Notes under the pieces: model-generated | Databases searched by the model: none | What the model was told of the DNA's origin: nothing | What the model saw: only the letters and a program-made list of their open reading frames with translations | Source of the DNA: Dokdonella immobilis | Lineage (GTDB): Bacteria > Pseudomonadota > Gammaproteobacteria > Xanthomonadales > Rhodanobacteraceae | DNA length: 64,000 bases | Assembly: GCF_900115085.1 (NCBI RefSeq) | Contig: NZ_FOVF01000013.1 | Location: 37,125 to 101,124, forward strand | Direction of reading: 5' to 3' | Translations under genes and position numbers: made by a program | Part shown: piece by piece, positions 35,416-44,214 of the stretch | Layout: each line of letters starts with the position of its first letter | Position numbering within the stretch: the stretch's first letter is position 1

Positions 35416-35883
35416 ATGCGAAAGAAATCCCCCCACGAGCTCGCGCTATACATTCAATCTCAGCCAAACCTTTCCGATCGCCGCGTCGCGGATGCTGCCG
35501 GCATTTCGCCGAAAACCATACGGCGCTATCGCCGGCGGCTTTCGGCGCTGTCGATGACGACGGAGCAACTGACCCATTGTGATCGCCATGCCATTGAAGT
35601 CGTTCTGGACCGTCGAAAGCTGCTGCGCTCTCAGGCGTCGCTCGACTTCGATGAACTGTTGCAGCCCACACACCCGCCCGGTACAACCTTGCGAACCCTC
35701 TGGGAGCGATATCGTGACGATACCGAAGATGCTCTGTCGTATTCACAGTTTACGCGGCGCCTGGCCGACCATCTTCGAGAGCGGCGAAAAGGAGACGCGG
35801 GAGGTCGCGCCCAAGGCGAGGGGTTTTTTGGTCACGAATGCAATGGGATTGCAGTAAATGACAATAGTTCGCCTGTTGGTTGA
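35416..35883 (+). pseudogene. Truncated IstA-like transposase (IS21 family)
   Basis: The 155-residue frame matches only the N-terminal part of an IS21 IstA: a helix-turn-helix (RRVADAAGISPKTIRRYRRR) and GTTLRTLWERYRDDTEDALS, which parallels GMTLLAVWEDYREEHSAPTL in the complete istA at 37,332. The DDE catalytic domain is missing, and the last 30 residues look unrelated. Its left flank (35,178-35,320) resembles that of the complete element, so this is the left end of a related IS cut by a deletion or later insertion. Confidence 0.75.
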
Positions 35884-35972
35884 CCTGCTGAGCACACTAT
35901 TTTGAGTGAGCACTTCAAGTCATGTCCAGCTTGATTTAAACTGTAGGTATCAAAAAAGCGTGTGAGATCACT

Positions 35973-36227
35973 ATGGATCCGGATGTAGGCGTCCCCCTGT
36001 TTATGGGTTTCGTAGTTGGAGCAGCGGCAGCAGCTATAGCGCTCGCTCTTATTTGCTGGAGAGGCGGGCGATTTGATCCTTTATTGTCATTTTTAATCGC
36101 ACTCGCGAGCGTCGCTGCCTTTGTTTGGCTTTACAGTCCATCCAGTTGGGTATGGGCCTCCGTCGGGGGGCTCGTCGGAGCGTTCGTCTGCATTTTAGTA
36201 GTAATGGTTCGGGGTAAGCTGTGTTAA
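35973..36227 (+). CDS. Small membrane protein with three hydrophobic segments
   Basis: The 84-residue product has helices at about 8-30 (LFMGFVVGAAAAAIALALIC), 36-55 (LLSFLIALASVAAFVWLY) and 60-80 (WASVGGLVGAFVCILVVMV). No family is recognised. The ribosome site is weak. It ends four bases inside a minus-strand gene, so the two converge. Confidence 0.55.
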   Translation: MDPDVGVPLFMGFVVGAAAAAIALALICWRGGRFDPLLSFLIALASVAAFVWLYSPSSWVWASVGGLVGAFVCILVVMVRGKLC

Positions 36228-36385
36228 CCCAGGTAGTAAACCGCACAGTGATAGGCGAACTGAAGAGCGAGCAATAGAAAAATGAACGCGCTCACGTGGG
36301 CCAGGGGTTTGATATGGGTATAGAGCCAACCGTTGATGGATTTGCGAAAGCTCAGTACGCGATGAAACGATTTGACAATTGGCAT
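36224..36385 (-). CDS. Small single-pass membrane protein
   Basis: The 53-residue product starts MPIVKSFHRVLSFRKSINGW with GGAG just upstream of ATG 36385. A basic N-terminus is followed by one helix, VSAFIFLLLALQFAYHCAVY. No family is recognised. It converges with the gene at 35,973. Confidence 0.5.
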   Translation of the reverse strand: MPIVKSFHRVLSFRKSINGWLYTHIKPLAHVSAFIFLLLALQFAYHCAVYYLG

Positions 36386-37058
36386 GCTATCTCCGAAATG
36401 TAAGTAATGGACGTACGGAAAAGATAGCAGACAGCTCGTTATTGGCAAGGCTGACATCCATGTATCGGCGGGCGATAGAAATGGCAGGATTTATGCTTGG
36501 ATGAATAGGGTTGCTGTTTGATTGCGATTGGAGGTCTTAAATTGCATGACGCGCCCTCCATCAGGGTTGCAAGGGCTTCTGCAAGTATTCAGTCACGACA
36601 CCGCCAATGAGAAGAAAGCGCCAGTAAAATCAGCATGATCGGCGTCATCGTGCCGCAATGTTTCTTTCATTCGAGATCTACCGCTTATCGGTCAATTCCA
36701 CGCGTTTGCGCCAGCGTTAATCCTTGAATTCGACTTAAAGACACCCATCCGGCAAGCACCCAACAATCACTGATCGTTGCTGTTGCGACGTATTCGGGAA
36801 AGAAGTGATGCTTGTAACGCAACGAAAATCGCATCTAGTTGGGTAATTGACGACGGCGATAACAGGGCTAGGCTTTTAGGAATATTCCACTATTCCGTGT
36901 CGATTGCCCCATGAGTCCATCTGCCATTCTCGCCACGAACGTCCACTCGCTAAGCCGTCGGCCGCATTCGATGCTGAGGCTTGCAAGGCACAAGTGTGCC
37001 CGCACAGAGCGATATGGAGTTACTCGTGCCGTCAACTGCGAGGATAGGGGGGCGCCTA
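36386..37058. other. 673-base gap before the complete IS21-type element
   Basis: No supported gene. Short frames lack ribosome sites. The region is AT-rich and shows no clear repeats. Confidence 0.4.
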
Positions 37059-37331
37059 TGTAAGCCGCTAATCGTCCCTTTACCAACAAACGGCAGGATC
37101 GAAAAGCGAAAACCCCCAAACGGACAAGGTTTGAGGGCCTTCAGTTCAAGCGGAATGACAACCACCGCATAGGCATCCTAGCGCGATTTCGACTTTCGTC
37201 AAGTCTCATCACATTTGGATGAGGCGACGGACTCGTTCGCCCGCCGTTTCCTTAAAGCCTCATTTTTGGAAACCCACTATGAACTCAATGATCAATATCG
37301 CCCCCCCATCTTCCTCAGCTGGGAGACCATC

Positions 37332-38873
37332 ATGAATAATAAACTTCACGACATCCTGCGATTGCTCGAAACCCGTCCATCGCTCAGCCGTCGCGACATT
37401 GCAGCTTCACTCGCTGTGTCTCGCCGGACCATCGACCGATATGCGAATCTTCTGCGACTTGGCAAGAAGACCTGGTCGGAGCTCAAGGATCTCGACGGGA
37501 GCGCACTGAATGCGATGTTCAATCGCAGGCGACAAGCGTCCGAGAAAGTCAGGCCCGTTCCTGAAGCCATCACTGCGGCGTTGAATGGCCCTGGTATGAC
37601 GCTACTAGCCGTATGGGAGGACTATCGAGAGGAACATTCCGCGCCGACGCTTTCGTACTCACGATTTGCAGCGCTCTATCGTGAGCATCGCAAGGCACAG
37701 AACCTCGTCATGCGGAAAGCGGTCGTTCCCGGGCAATGTGTCATGACGGATTACTCCGGAGTGCGGCCGTTCTATATTGACTGCTCGACAGGCGAGCAGA
37801 TTCCCGTGGAGCTCTTCGTCGGGGTTCTCGGCGCCAGCAACTACATATTCGCATGCTGTACAGCGACCCAGACCGTGCCGGACTGGATTGATGCGCACAC
37901 GCGCATGCTCGCATTTTTCGGAGGTGCTCCGGCTTCTGTGATTCCCGATAACTTGCGCTCCGCCGTCACGAAGAGCGGCACCGAGCCGGTCCTCCAACAG
38001 ACCTATGCCGACTGGGCGCGTCACAACGGCATGGCTGTCTTGCCGGCACGGCCAGGGCATCCGAGAGACAAGGGCGCGGTAGAAGGGGCGGTCCTTATTG
38101 TTCAGCGCTTTGTCTTTCCAAAGCTACGCAAGCGTTCGTTCTTTTCACTTGCTGAACTCGACGCCGCAGTCACCGGGCTTCTCAAACCGCTCAATGAACG
38201 CCCCTTTCAGAAGCGCCCAGGTTCACGGCAGTCTGAGTTCGACACGCTCGAAAAGCCGGCGTTGATGCCGCTTCCCGGCGAGCCTTTTGTCTACGCGCAA
38301 TGGTCGCCGAAGCAGAAAGTCCCTCGCGACTACCATGTGTCGGTCCATGGGCATTGGTATTCGGTTCCGTTCGACTTGGTCGGTCATAGAGTCGAGCCCC
38401 GAGTATCTCCCACACAAGTTGAGATCTTCTGTAGCGGGAAATGCGTGGCGAAGCACAATCGTTCGAAAGAGAAGGGTGCGCATACCACCGATCGCGCGCA
38501 TCAGCCTGATACCCATCGCGCCGAAGCAGAACGCACACCGGAAGGAATTATTGCTTGGGCTGAAACAGTGGGGCCGAACATGAAAGCGGTCGTTGAGAAG
38601 CAGTTTCGCCAGAAGGTTCCGCTGCAAGGACTTCCTTCCGCTGGTGCGCTGCGCAATCTCGCCAAGGGACGAAGCAATGAAGATCTCGAAGCCGCTGCCA
38701 CCCGCGCACTGGAGCTCAAAATCGCGAGCCCAACAGGCGTTCGCCGAATGCTCGAAAGCAGCAAGACTGAGGTGACCCGCAGTTGCCGGAGGCGCAGTTC
38801 TGGTACGCCGTTGACCGCACCTCGCGCTCGCCGCTTGCCACATGCCTCCTCCTCGACGGGAGGTGCGAAATGA
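37332..38873 (+). CDS. istA: IS21-family transposase IstA
   Basis: The 513-residue transposase has an N-terminal helix-turn-helix (SRRDIAASLAVSRRTIDRY) and an RNase-H-like DDE core: Asp in CVMTDYSGVRPFYID, Asp in ASVIPDNLRSAV, Glu in GHPRDKGAVEGAVL. The C-terminal beta domain (DYHVSVHGHWYSVPFDLVGH) is intact. It cuts and joins IS ends together with IstB. GGGAG lies before ATG 37332. The istB start overlaps its stop by four bases (ATGA). Confidence 0.93.
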   Translation: MNNKLHDILRLLETRPSLSRRDIAASLAVSRRTIDRYANLLRLGKKTWSELKDLDGSALNAMFNRRRQASEKVRPVPEAITAALNGPGMTLLAVWEDYREEHSAPTLSYSRFAALYREHRKAQNLVMRKAVVPGQCVMTDYSGVRPFYIDCSTGEQIPVELFVGVLGASNYIFACCTATQTVPDWIDAHTRMLAFFGGAPASVIPDNLRSAVTKSGTEPVLQQTYADWARHNGMAVLPARPGHPRDKGAVEGAVLIVQRFVFPKLRKRSFFSLAELDAAVTGLLKPLNERPFQKRPGSRQSEFDTLEKPALMPLPGEPFVYAQWSPKQKVPRDYHVSVHGHWYSVPFDLVGHRVEPRVSPTQVEIFCSGKCVAKHNRSKEKGAHTTDRAHQPDTHRAEAERTPEGIIAWAETVGPNMKAVVEKQFRQKVPLQGLPSAGALRNLAKGRSNEDLEAAATRALELKIASPTGVRRMLESSKTEVTRSCRRRSSGTPLTAPRARRLPHASSSTGGAK

Positions 38874-39610
38874 GCAAGAACCGCGCACGAGCACGTTCGA
38901 TTTGCCCTGACCGTGACCTCATCGGTGAGATAAAAGCGCTCGGCCAACCGCGCCTGGCCGCGGTCATCGAAGGGCTGCTATTTGCTAAATCGAAGCAACC
39001 CTTTGGTGAGGTGCTGGTCGACCTCGTGGAGGGGCTAAAGCTTGCTCGTGATGAACGCTCTATCCACCGTCGTTTCGATGCCGCAAGACTGCCGATGCCC
39101 TCGGCAGTCCTTGAGGAAGCCAAATGCAGCAATGCGCGGGGACTCCATCGCGACGTGGTGGATGACCTGGCGAAAGGCGAATGGGTCAAGCGACAAGAAC
39201 ATATTGCTATCACGGGCGCGTCAGGAACCGGTAAGACCTGGCTGGCCTGTGCATTGGCGAGCACGGCACTGCGCCATGGTCATGTTGTTCGCTACTTCAA
39301 CGTGCCGGACCTCCTCTTCGCTTGGTCGACGGCTAAAGCCCACGACACATTGGATGCATTCCGAAACACGCTGAGTCGTGCCGATGTCCTCGTGCTGGAT
39401 GACTGGGGTGTGGAGAGGCTCGACGAGGAGGATGTCTCAATCTTGCGACGCGTCCTCCAGTTCCCCCTCGAACATGCCAGCGTTGTCGTGGCGTCTCCGT
39501 ATCCCGAAAGCCATTGGTTGGAATGGTTGGGAGGCGATTACGTCGGCGAATCGTTGGTACGGCGGCTGGGCGGTGGCGCTCATCGGATTGACTTGAGGAA
39601 GGGGTGTTGA
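38870..39610 (+). CDS. istB: IS21-family helper ATPase IstB
   Basis: This 246-residue AAA+ ATPase regulates IS21 transposition. Walker A GASGTGKT and Walker B VLVLDDWG are intact, with the following ASPYPESHW region in place of the usual sensor TSN/SQxP. It has the usual N-terminal helical part (ALGQPRLAAVIEGLLFAKSK). It is translated by overlap with istA. Length is typical of the family (about 250). Confidence 0.93.
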   Translation: MSKNRARARSICPDRDLIGEIKALGQPRLAAVIEGLLFAKSKQPFGEVLVDLVEGLKLARDERSIHRRFDAARLPMPSAVLEEAKCSNARGLHRDVVDDLAKGEWVKRQEHIAITGASGTGKTWLACALASTALRHGHVVRYFNVPDLLFAWSTAKAHDTLDAFRNTLSRADVLVLDDWGVERLDEEDVSILRRVLQFPLEHASVVVASPYPESHWLEWLGGDYVGESLVRRLGGGAHRIDLRKGC

Positions 39611-39620
39611 ACGGACTCAT

Positions 39621-39987
39621 GACGGAAGTGGCCCGAGATATTGCTCGGCCCTTCGTCTTTGTGGGGCGCACACCAAGGAAGTTGATCGTCTGTACCAATT
39701 GGCCGGGATCAGCACGCCGATGAGTTGATCAACCTAGCTCGGACACAGCTGTTGGCCGTTCGTCGGCATCCTCGAAGGGCAGAACTCGGCCGAAACAGGT
39801 CATTCGGAGACGAACTGAGCCTAAGAATGGAAGTCCGAACTCGCTGGGTCTCTGAGAAACAAAACCCGGCTTTCAAGGTACGAGCTGAGAAGAACCTGCT
39901 ATGTCCACGGGAAGCCGCATGGCGAGATGCGTGTCGCTACCCGCTACCTTCCGGCAGTGGCTCAGTTCCTTTATGTGAGTGATCGCT
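39621..39987. other. 367-base gap with the right end of the IS
   Basis: No supported gene; an 85-codon plus frame at 39,725 has no ribosome site. A hairpin with GGCCCGAG/CTCGGCC arms lies at about 39,631-39,650, near the expected IS end. Confidence 0.4.
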
Positions 39988-41487
39988 TCACACCATTAGC
40001 TTGAGATGATCCCAATCAAAGTACACAACCCCCCTCTCTTCCTCTAAAGCCTCGTAGACGCTTTGACTCGCATTGCCGTGTCCGACAATCCAGATCTCAT
40101 CTAGACCATAGATCGCCTCGGCCGATTTGAACTGAGGTCGCATGTGCCTGATCCCTTTGTCGCTCAGGCGGTCGGAAGTTCCAACATAGAGTACGCCAAC
40201 GCGCCGCCGAAAAATCCACCGTCCGCTCGACGCAACCAGGTCAATTCCCCTTAGTTCTTCCGGTTCCATCGCTCTAACGGACCAGCCAAGAGCGTGCAGT
40301 TGTGCAGCTAGTTCCTTGACTTCCAGAGTTGCCCTAGTGCGCGTCTCCTCCAGAGTTACGTAGGCTGCAACTAGACGATCCACGAGTCGATAGCCATCAC
40401 CGTCTCTTTCGATTACTCCTCCCTCTTCCAAGACGTCTACAGATGAGGCTACCATCTCGTTGGAATCCGATAGCACCTGTTGAATAGTTCGAAGTGGCAC
40501 CGAGTCCTGTTGAACAGCCAGCATGGAGATAATTCTTCGGCCGGGCTGCCCTGAGAGTGCGGACGCAGACTGAAGAGTTTCTTCTCCCTTGATCTGGTCG
40601 ATCGCTGCACGCAGGCCAACCTCAAAATCGAGGGTGTCCACAAACTGATCTCGGTCCGCGCGGAAGCATGAATCTGCAAGACGCTGCACGACTGCGGGAA
40701 AGCCCCTTGAGGACTTTGCTATTACAGACCTGATGCTTGAATCGAATTCGACGCCAGAGATACTCTCGCCATCACGAACGATTGACTCGCAAGCTTCACT
40801 AGAGAGCGGATCGAGCCAAATCTGTTCGAAAGCGCGTGGCGCCGAAGGGTGTTCACTTCTGAGTCGCGACACAAGTCTCTTTTGCCCCACAAGCACGAAC
40901 GAAACGAGACCAAGTGACTCCGCGGCGATCATCTCCTTCGAAGTTCGAACCAGAACGCCTGGAAGTGCTGCTGTAGAAAGCTGATCTACCTCATCAACCA
41001 CCGCAACGATAGGTGTCGATGGAGCCAAGCCCGCTCTCCGCAGTGTTGCTATTGAGTCTACTATGCGGGCAGCGCAGGAGGCAGCCTCTTTCGTCTCGGT
41101 TTCCCAGGTCCGAGATCCGGACATGGCCCCCAAGGTGCCGCCGATCTCAATCCCACTTCGGCGTACCGTAGTCAACTCTCGCCCCGAGCATCTGGATAGG
41201 GAACGAAGCAAGCCGTCAGTCACTTCCAGCAACGTCTCACCTGGCGAGCAGGAGAACACAGCGACTACTGCACGCTTTACAGAGCGGTCTTTGATCCTCC
41301 TACGACCGCTAAGTATGCTAAGGAGAACCATTGAGAAACTTGACTTACCGACACCTCTTTCTCCCGTAACAATCAAATTCCTTCCAGCGCCAATCGCGTC
41401 GATTGCCGCAACGATGAACTCGTGACGCCCAATGAGGCGTGCGGGGTCAGAGATTGGTTCAGTTGGACTGTAAGGGCTCTGACTCAT
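39988..41487 (-). CDS. AAA-type ATPase with a distinct C-terminal domain
   Basis: The 499-residue protein has an ORC/Cdc6- or STAND-like AAA module: LIGRHEFIVAAIDAIGAGRN at the start, Walker A GERGVGKS (about 42-49), Walker B IVAVVDEVDQL (about 160), and a sensor-like VSFVLVGQKRLVSRL. A winged-helix-like region follows (SSVDVLEEGGVIERDGDGYR). The last 120 residues contain LHALGWSVRAMEPEELRGIDLVA split over two strands, then RVGVLYVGTSD, resembling a restriction-endonuclease-like fold without a clear Lys. It might be a defence NTPase. It is alone on the minus strand after the IS. Confidence 0.7.
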   Translation of the reverse strand: MSQSPYSPTEPISDPARLIGRHEFIVAAIDAIGAGRNLIVTGERGVGKSSFSMVLLSILSGRRRIKDRSVKRAVVAVFSCSPGETLLEVTDGLLRSLSRCSGRELTTVRRSGIEIGGTLGAMSGSRTWETETKEAASCAARIVDSIATLRRAGLAPSTPIVAVVDEVDQLSTAALPGVLVRTSKEMIAAESLGLVSFVLVGQKRLVSRLRSEHPSAPRAFEQIWLDPLSSEACESIVRDGESISGVEFDSSIRSVIAKSSRGFPAVVQRLADSCFRADRDQFVDTLDFEVGLRAAIDQIKGEETLQSASALSGQPGRRIISMLAVQQDSVPLRTIQQVLSDSNEMVASSVDVLEEGGVIERDGDGYRLVDRLVAAYVTLEETRTRATLEVKELAAQLHALGWSVRAMEPEELRGIDLVASSGRWIFRRRVGVLYVGTSDRLSDKGIRHMRPQFKSAEAIYGLDEIWIVGHGNASQSVYEALEEERGVVYFDWDHLKLMV

Positions 41488-41911
41488 AGCCTGTTCACCT
41501 GAGAACTTTGATGCATGCCCTGGCACGCGCTGTGCTCTGCGTAGACTCTACACTTTCCAAATGATCTTCGCTTCGGCTTCGGCTGCCGGGATGTCAGAGG
41601 GTGGGCAGACAGATTCCTTGCTTTCAGGTTCCGGGATCAAAAGAGCATCGCCTACGCGACGTCCCCCAGGTCTTGAGTATCACTGCGAGTTGAGTTGTAC
41701 CCAGGCCTGGACGCTTATTTCGTGATTGCTGTTCCCCGCGCTCAAGCTGACCTTGCCATTCGCCTGACAACTCTGGTCGGCGACCCGATCATGTTTCATC
41801 TGCGCGCTGTTCAATATCTGCCAGTGCACGCATCTGGGAATATCCGATTCGAATGTGAGACTCGACATAAGCTAGTTAGAGCAACTCGTAGCGAGATATC
41901 GAACATTCGTA
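41488..41911. other. 424-base gap
   Basis: Short frames on both strands (41,680-41,868 minus; 41,695-41,943 plus) overlap each other and lack ribosome sites. Nothing else is evident. Confidence 0.4.
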
Positions 41912-42286
41912 CTACGTATTCGCCCAGACATCGTAGGCGATGAGTCCGACCCCCATTACAAATCCTATGAATGAGGAAACGACTGCCAGCGCCATCAGGT
42001 TGCGTTCCGAAAAGGAAAGTGGAGGTTTATCGGCCTGCGGGAACCGCACGGCCGTAACAAGGAAGGCCAGGGCAGAAGCAACCATCGAAAACAGCAAAGC
42101 AACCATCGCAAATCCCATGATGCCTTTGGAGGCGTCTCGGCCGGGGAGCTTGTCGAGGAGGGTTCCCACCAGGATGAGAGATCCTAGGGACAGCGTAGCG
42201 ATATGCTTGGCGAAATCGCATAGAGCCCTGTAGTGGTCGGCCTTCCCGACTACACTTGTATGAGTGCCGGTGCCTTTCGAGGCCAT
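41912..42286 (-). CDS. Membrane protein with three to four helices
   Basis: The 124-residue protein has a short hydrophilic N-terminus and helices at about 30-50 (ATLSLGSLILVGTLLD), 55-82 (GIMGFAMVALLFSMVASALA) and 97-120 (LMALAVVSSFIGFVMGVGLI). No family is recognised. It lies 291 bases downstream of the zinc/HEPN gene on the same strand, behind a strongly structured stretch (42,378-42,476). Small membrane proteins next to nuclease-like genes are common in abortive systems, so a link is possible. Confidence 0.65.
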   Translation of the reverse strand: MASKGTGTHTSVVGKADHYRALCDFAKHIATLSLGSLILVGTLLDKLPGRDASKGIMGFAMVALLFSMVASALAFLVTAVRFPQADKPPLSFSERNLMALAVVSSFIGFVMGVGLIAYDVWANT

Positions 42287-42377
42287 TCTATCCCCCTCAT
42301 TAGTTTGCCGAATCGTAGCATTTCGGAAACGTAAACGTTCCGCACTCAGCTAGATATCTTCTGCAGCACTATGTCAA

Positions 42378-42476
42378 GGTGGGCAGCGTTTATTGGACTG
42401 GGTGGGCAATCATATTGGAATACGCAGATGCGTATTCTTGAAGCCTTGCCCTGCAAGTCCAATGAGGCAGCCCACC
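42378..42476. repeat. Nested inverted repeats, about 100 bases
   Basis: Outer arms at 42378-42398 (GGTGGGCAGCG...ATTGGAC) and 42457-42476 pair with few mismatches. Inside is a perfect hairpin GAATACGC-AGAT-GCGTATTC (about 42,418-42,437). It lies between two minus-strand genes. It could be a terminator/attenuator or a small structured RNA. Confidence 0.7.
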
Positions 42477-42577
42477 GATAACTGAAAGGGCTGCCCAAGA
42501 TAGTAGCTATTGGCCCGGAGCCCTTGGGTGTAATGGCTAGCGAGGGCCCTGGGTGGCAGGCGCCTACTTCTTCTACT

Positions 42578-43660
42578 TCATTCGTCGGAGTTCAGGTCCT
42601 TTTCGGGAGAGTCTTCTTCGGCTTCCTCGGGGGAAGAGAAGAGCGCTATATGAACGAAAGCGATTGCCTTGCGAATGGCTGTGAGAGTCTGTTCAACTTC
42701 CGCAGCGGTAACGCGAATCTCCCGACCTTGCTGCTCTGCAGCCTTCGCCCGCTTAAGGTATTTTCGGTCGACCACGCCCAGGTTGTGGGTGATGGGGTGG
42801 CGTTTTTCGAAAACCGCCGCCAAAGCCACCCAAGGGCCGCCTTCTGGGATAGAGAGTGCGAACAGCTCGGCCAGCTTCAGGCGGGTGCGATCGATGCTCT
42901 GAAATGCATTGCCCAACGTTTGCATTTTCTTCTCGATGTCTTCTTCGGAGCAATCATCCCGTTTCAGCCCACGCCTCGCCAATGCTCGCATCGCAGCCTC
43001 AAAGAGTGAGACGCAGTCTTCCAGACAGTTTTCAAGATCCTTTGCAGCGACCCGCTTTCCGAGCAGTTCGCGCCGTCGGTCGAAATCTCCCAGCATCTTG
43101 CGCGTGACGGCTATCTCCGCGTCGACATGGCTCATGAAAATGTCGGCCCCACAATCGGCGCACCAAACAGCCAGTCCAAACACGGTCTGATCCAATGTAC
43201 AACGGGGGCAGACAACATCCCGGCGTACCTCCTCTTCAAATGGCCGTCGCACATGGGGCAATGGCGATTCCTTAAGACTCATCTCTATCGAGATCAGACC
43301 ACCTCCTAGTTTTCGCCGCCCACTGCTCCCTAATCCGAATGCGTCCTTAATGAGGCCTCTCACGCTTTTGTGCGCCTCGCGCATGACGAGATCCTTGGCG
43401 TATCGCATCTGCTCTTCGGTCCTGAACTCACCAGGCTCGTCGGTGTGGCGGCAGTACGGGCAGAACGCCTGTGTATGGTTCTCAGTGATTCCAGTGCCCG
43501 GAGTCACCTTGAAATATCCAGGTGAGCACCGCTTGTCTGGACACTCCCGCGACCTGCGTCCATCAGCATCATTGGGCAATGAGATGTTCATCTCATAGCG
43601 ATTATTACCACGGCTGCGAACGTCAAGTTCACCACCGGGTCGAAAGAGCCTGCGATTCAT
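42578..43660 (-). CDS. Zinc-finger protein with a HEPN-type RX4H motif
   Basis: The 360-residue protein has two Cys pairs at 40/45 and 67/70 (CPDKRC, CPYC) and two at 151/154 and 167/170 (CPRC, CADC), so two zinc-binding sites. The second half is helical and carries RHPITH at 287-292, an RX4H motif within FEKRHPITHNLGVVDRKYL, which is how HEPN RNases present their active site. The C-terminus is acidic. It may be an RNase with a zinc-based sensor part. No family is recognised as a whole. ATG 43660 fits; the next gene upstream is 27 bases away, so they may be co-transcribed. Confidence 0.65.
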   Translation of the reverse strand: MNRRLFRPGGELDVRSRGNNRYEMNISLPNDADGRRSRECPDKRCSPGYFKVTPGTGITENHTQAFCPYCRHTDEPGEFRTEEQMRYAKDLVMREAHKSVRGLIKDAFGLGSSGRRKLGGGLISIEMSLKESPLPHVRRPFEEEVRRDVVCPRCTLDQTVFGLAVWCADCGADIFMSHVDAEIAVTRKMLGDFDRRRELLGKRVAAKDLENCLEDCVSLFEAAMRALARRGLKRDDCSEEDIEKKMQTLGNAFQSIDRTRLKLAELFALSIPEGGPWVALAAVFEKRHPITHNLGVVDRKYLKRAKAAEQQGREIRVTAAEVEQTLTAIRKAIAFVHIALFSSPEEAEEDSPEKDLNSDE

Positions 43661-43687
43661 TTCAAGTCCTCAAGTTATCCCTACAGC

Positions 43688-43981
43688 TCACGCACCTTCG
43701 GTAGGCGCCGTATGCCCGAAATGCTCGTGGCCCTCAGGGCCGCGGCACCGGGGATATGGAAGCCCGGCACATCGCTCTGCTTGAATGAACGGATAGTCGG
43801 TCCAGCCGAGCAGGACAATCGCAGTCGCGGGAATGCCGACAAGTATCCATCGCACGAGTGGAAAATGCGCCGACATAACGGAGACGCATTTCAATTGTTT
43901 GACGAAACCCATGGAGAGTAGCGTTGCCGCGAGCGCCAGTTTGCTCGGGGCATATGTGCGCACTATTCTCAACCAGCCCAT
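43688..43981 (-). CDS. Small membrane protein upstream of the zinc/HEPN gene
   Basis: The 97-residue protein starts at ATG 43981 after GGGGGAA. It has two hydrophobic segments, about 11-27 (APSKLALAATLLSMGFV) and 42-62 (WILVGIPATAIVLLGW), and a Cys/His-containing tail, CAGLPYPRCRGPEGHEHFGH. No family is recognised. It ends 27 bases before the start of the zinc/HEPN gene on the same strand. Confidence 0.55.
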   Translation of the reverse strand: MGWLRIVRTYAPSKLALAATLLSMGFVKQLKCVSVMSAHFPLVRWILVGIPATAIVLLGWTDYPFIQAERCAGLPYPRCRGPEGHEHFGHTAPTEGA

Positions 43982-44214
43982 TGTTTCCCCCGACAGTTTC
44001 CCGGTAGCGTAAGACCCGCCAGTCTCGATGCCTGAGACGCCCATCGGCAAACCTCCCGCAGCGGGCACCAATTTGACTCGTTTTCGGTCAGAACATGATT
44101 CCAGGGACAGGAGTGATCCCCATAGGTCTGTATTGTCCTTGGGAGACTGGCTGTTTTTAGACTACCGCACCATCGCTTCACCTTATGGTTCGCTTCAACA
44201 TTCAGGAGAAGGCT

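Larger units (their letters stand above)
37059..39620 (+). mobile_element. IS21-family insertion sequence (complete istA-istB; ends approximate)
   Basis: The left end is placed near TGTAAG at 37,059 because the same spacing (44-47 bases) from a TGTA to the GCGAAAACC segment exists in the truncated copy at 35,178. Between the end and istA there is a hairpin-containing leader. The right end lies somewhere after the istB stop at 39,610, but I could not find the matching inverted end by eye. Confidence 0.6.

Noticed and set aside
41680..41943. Two overlapping short frames between the AAA ATPase and the membrane gene
   Set aside because: Opposite strands over the same bases, no ribosome sites, no domain.
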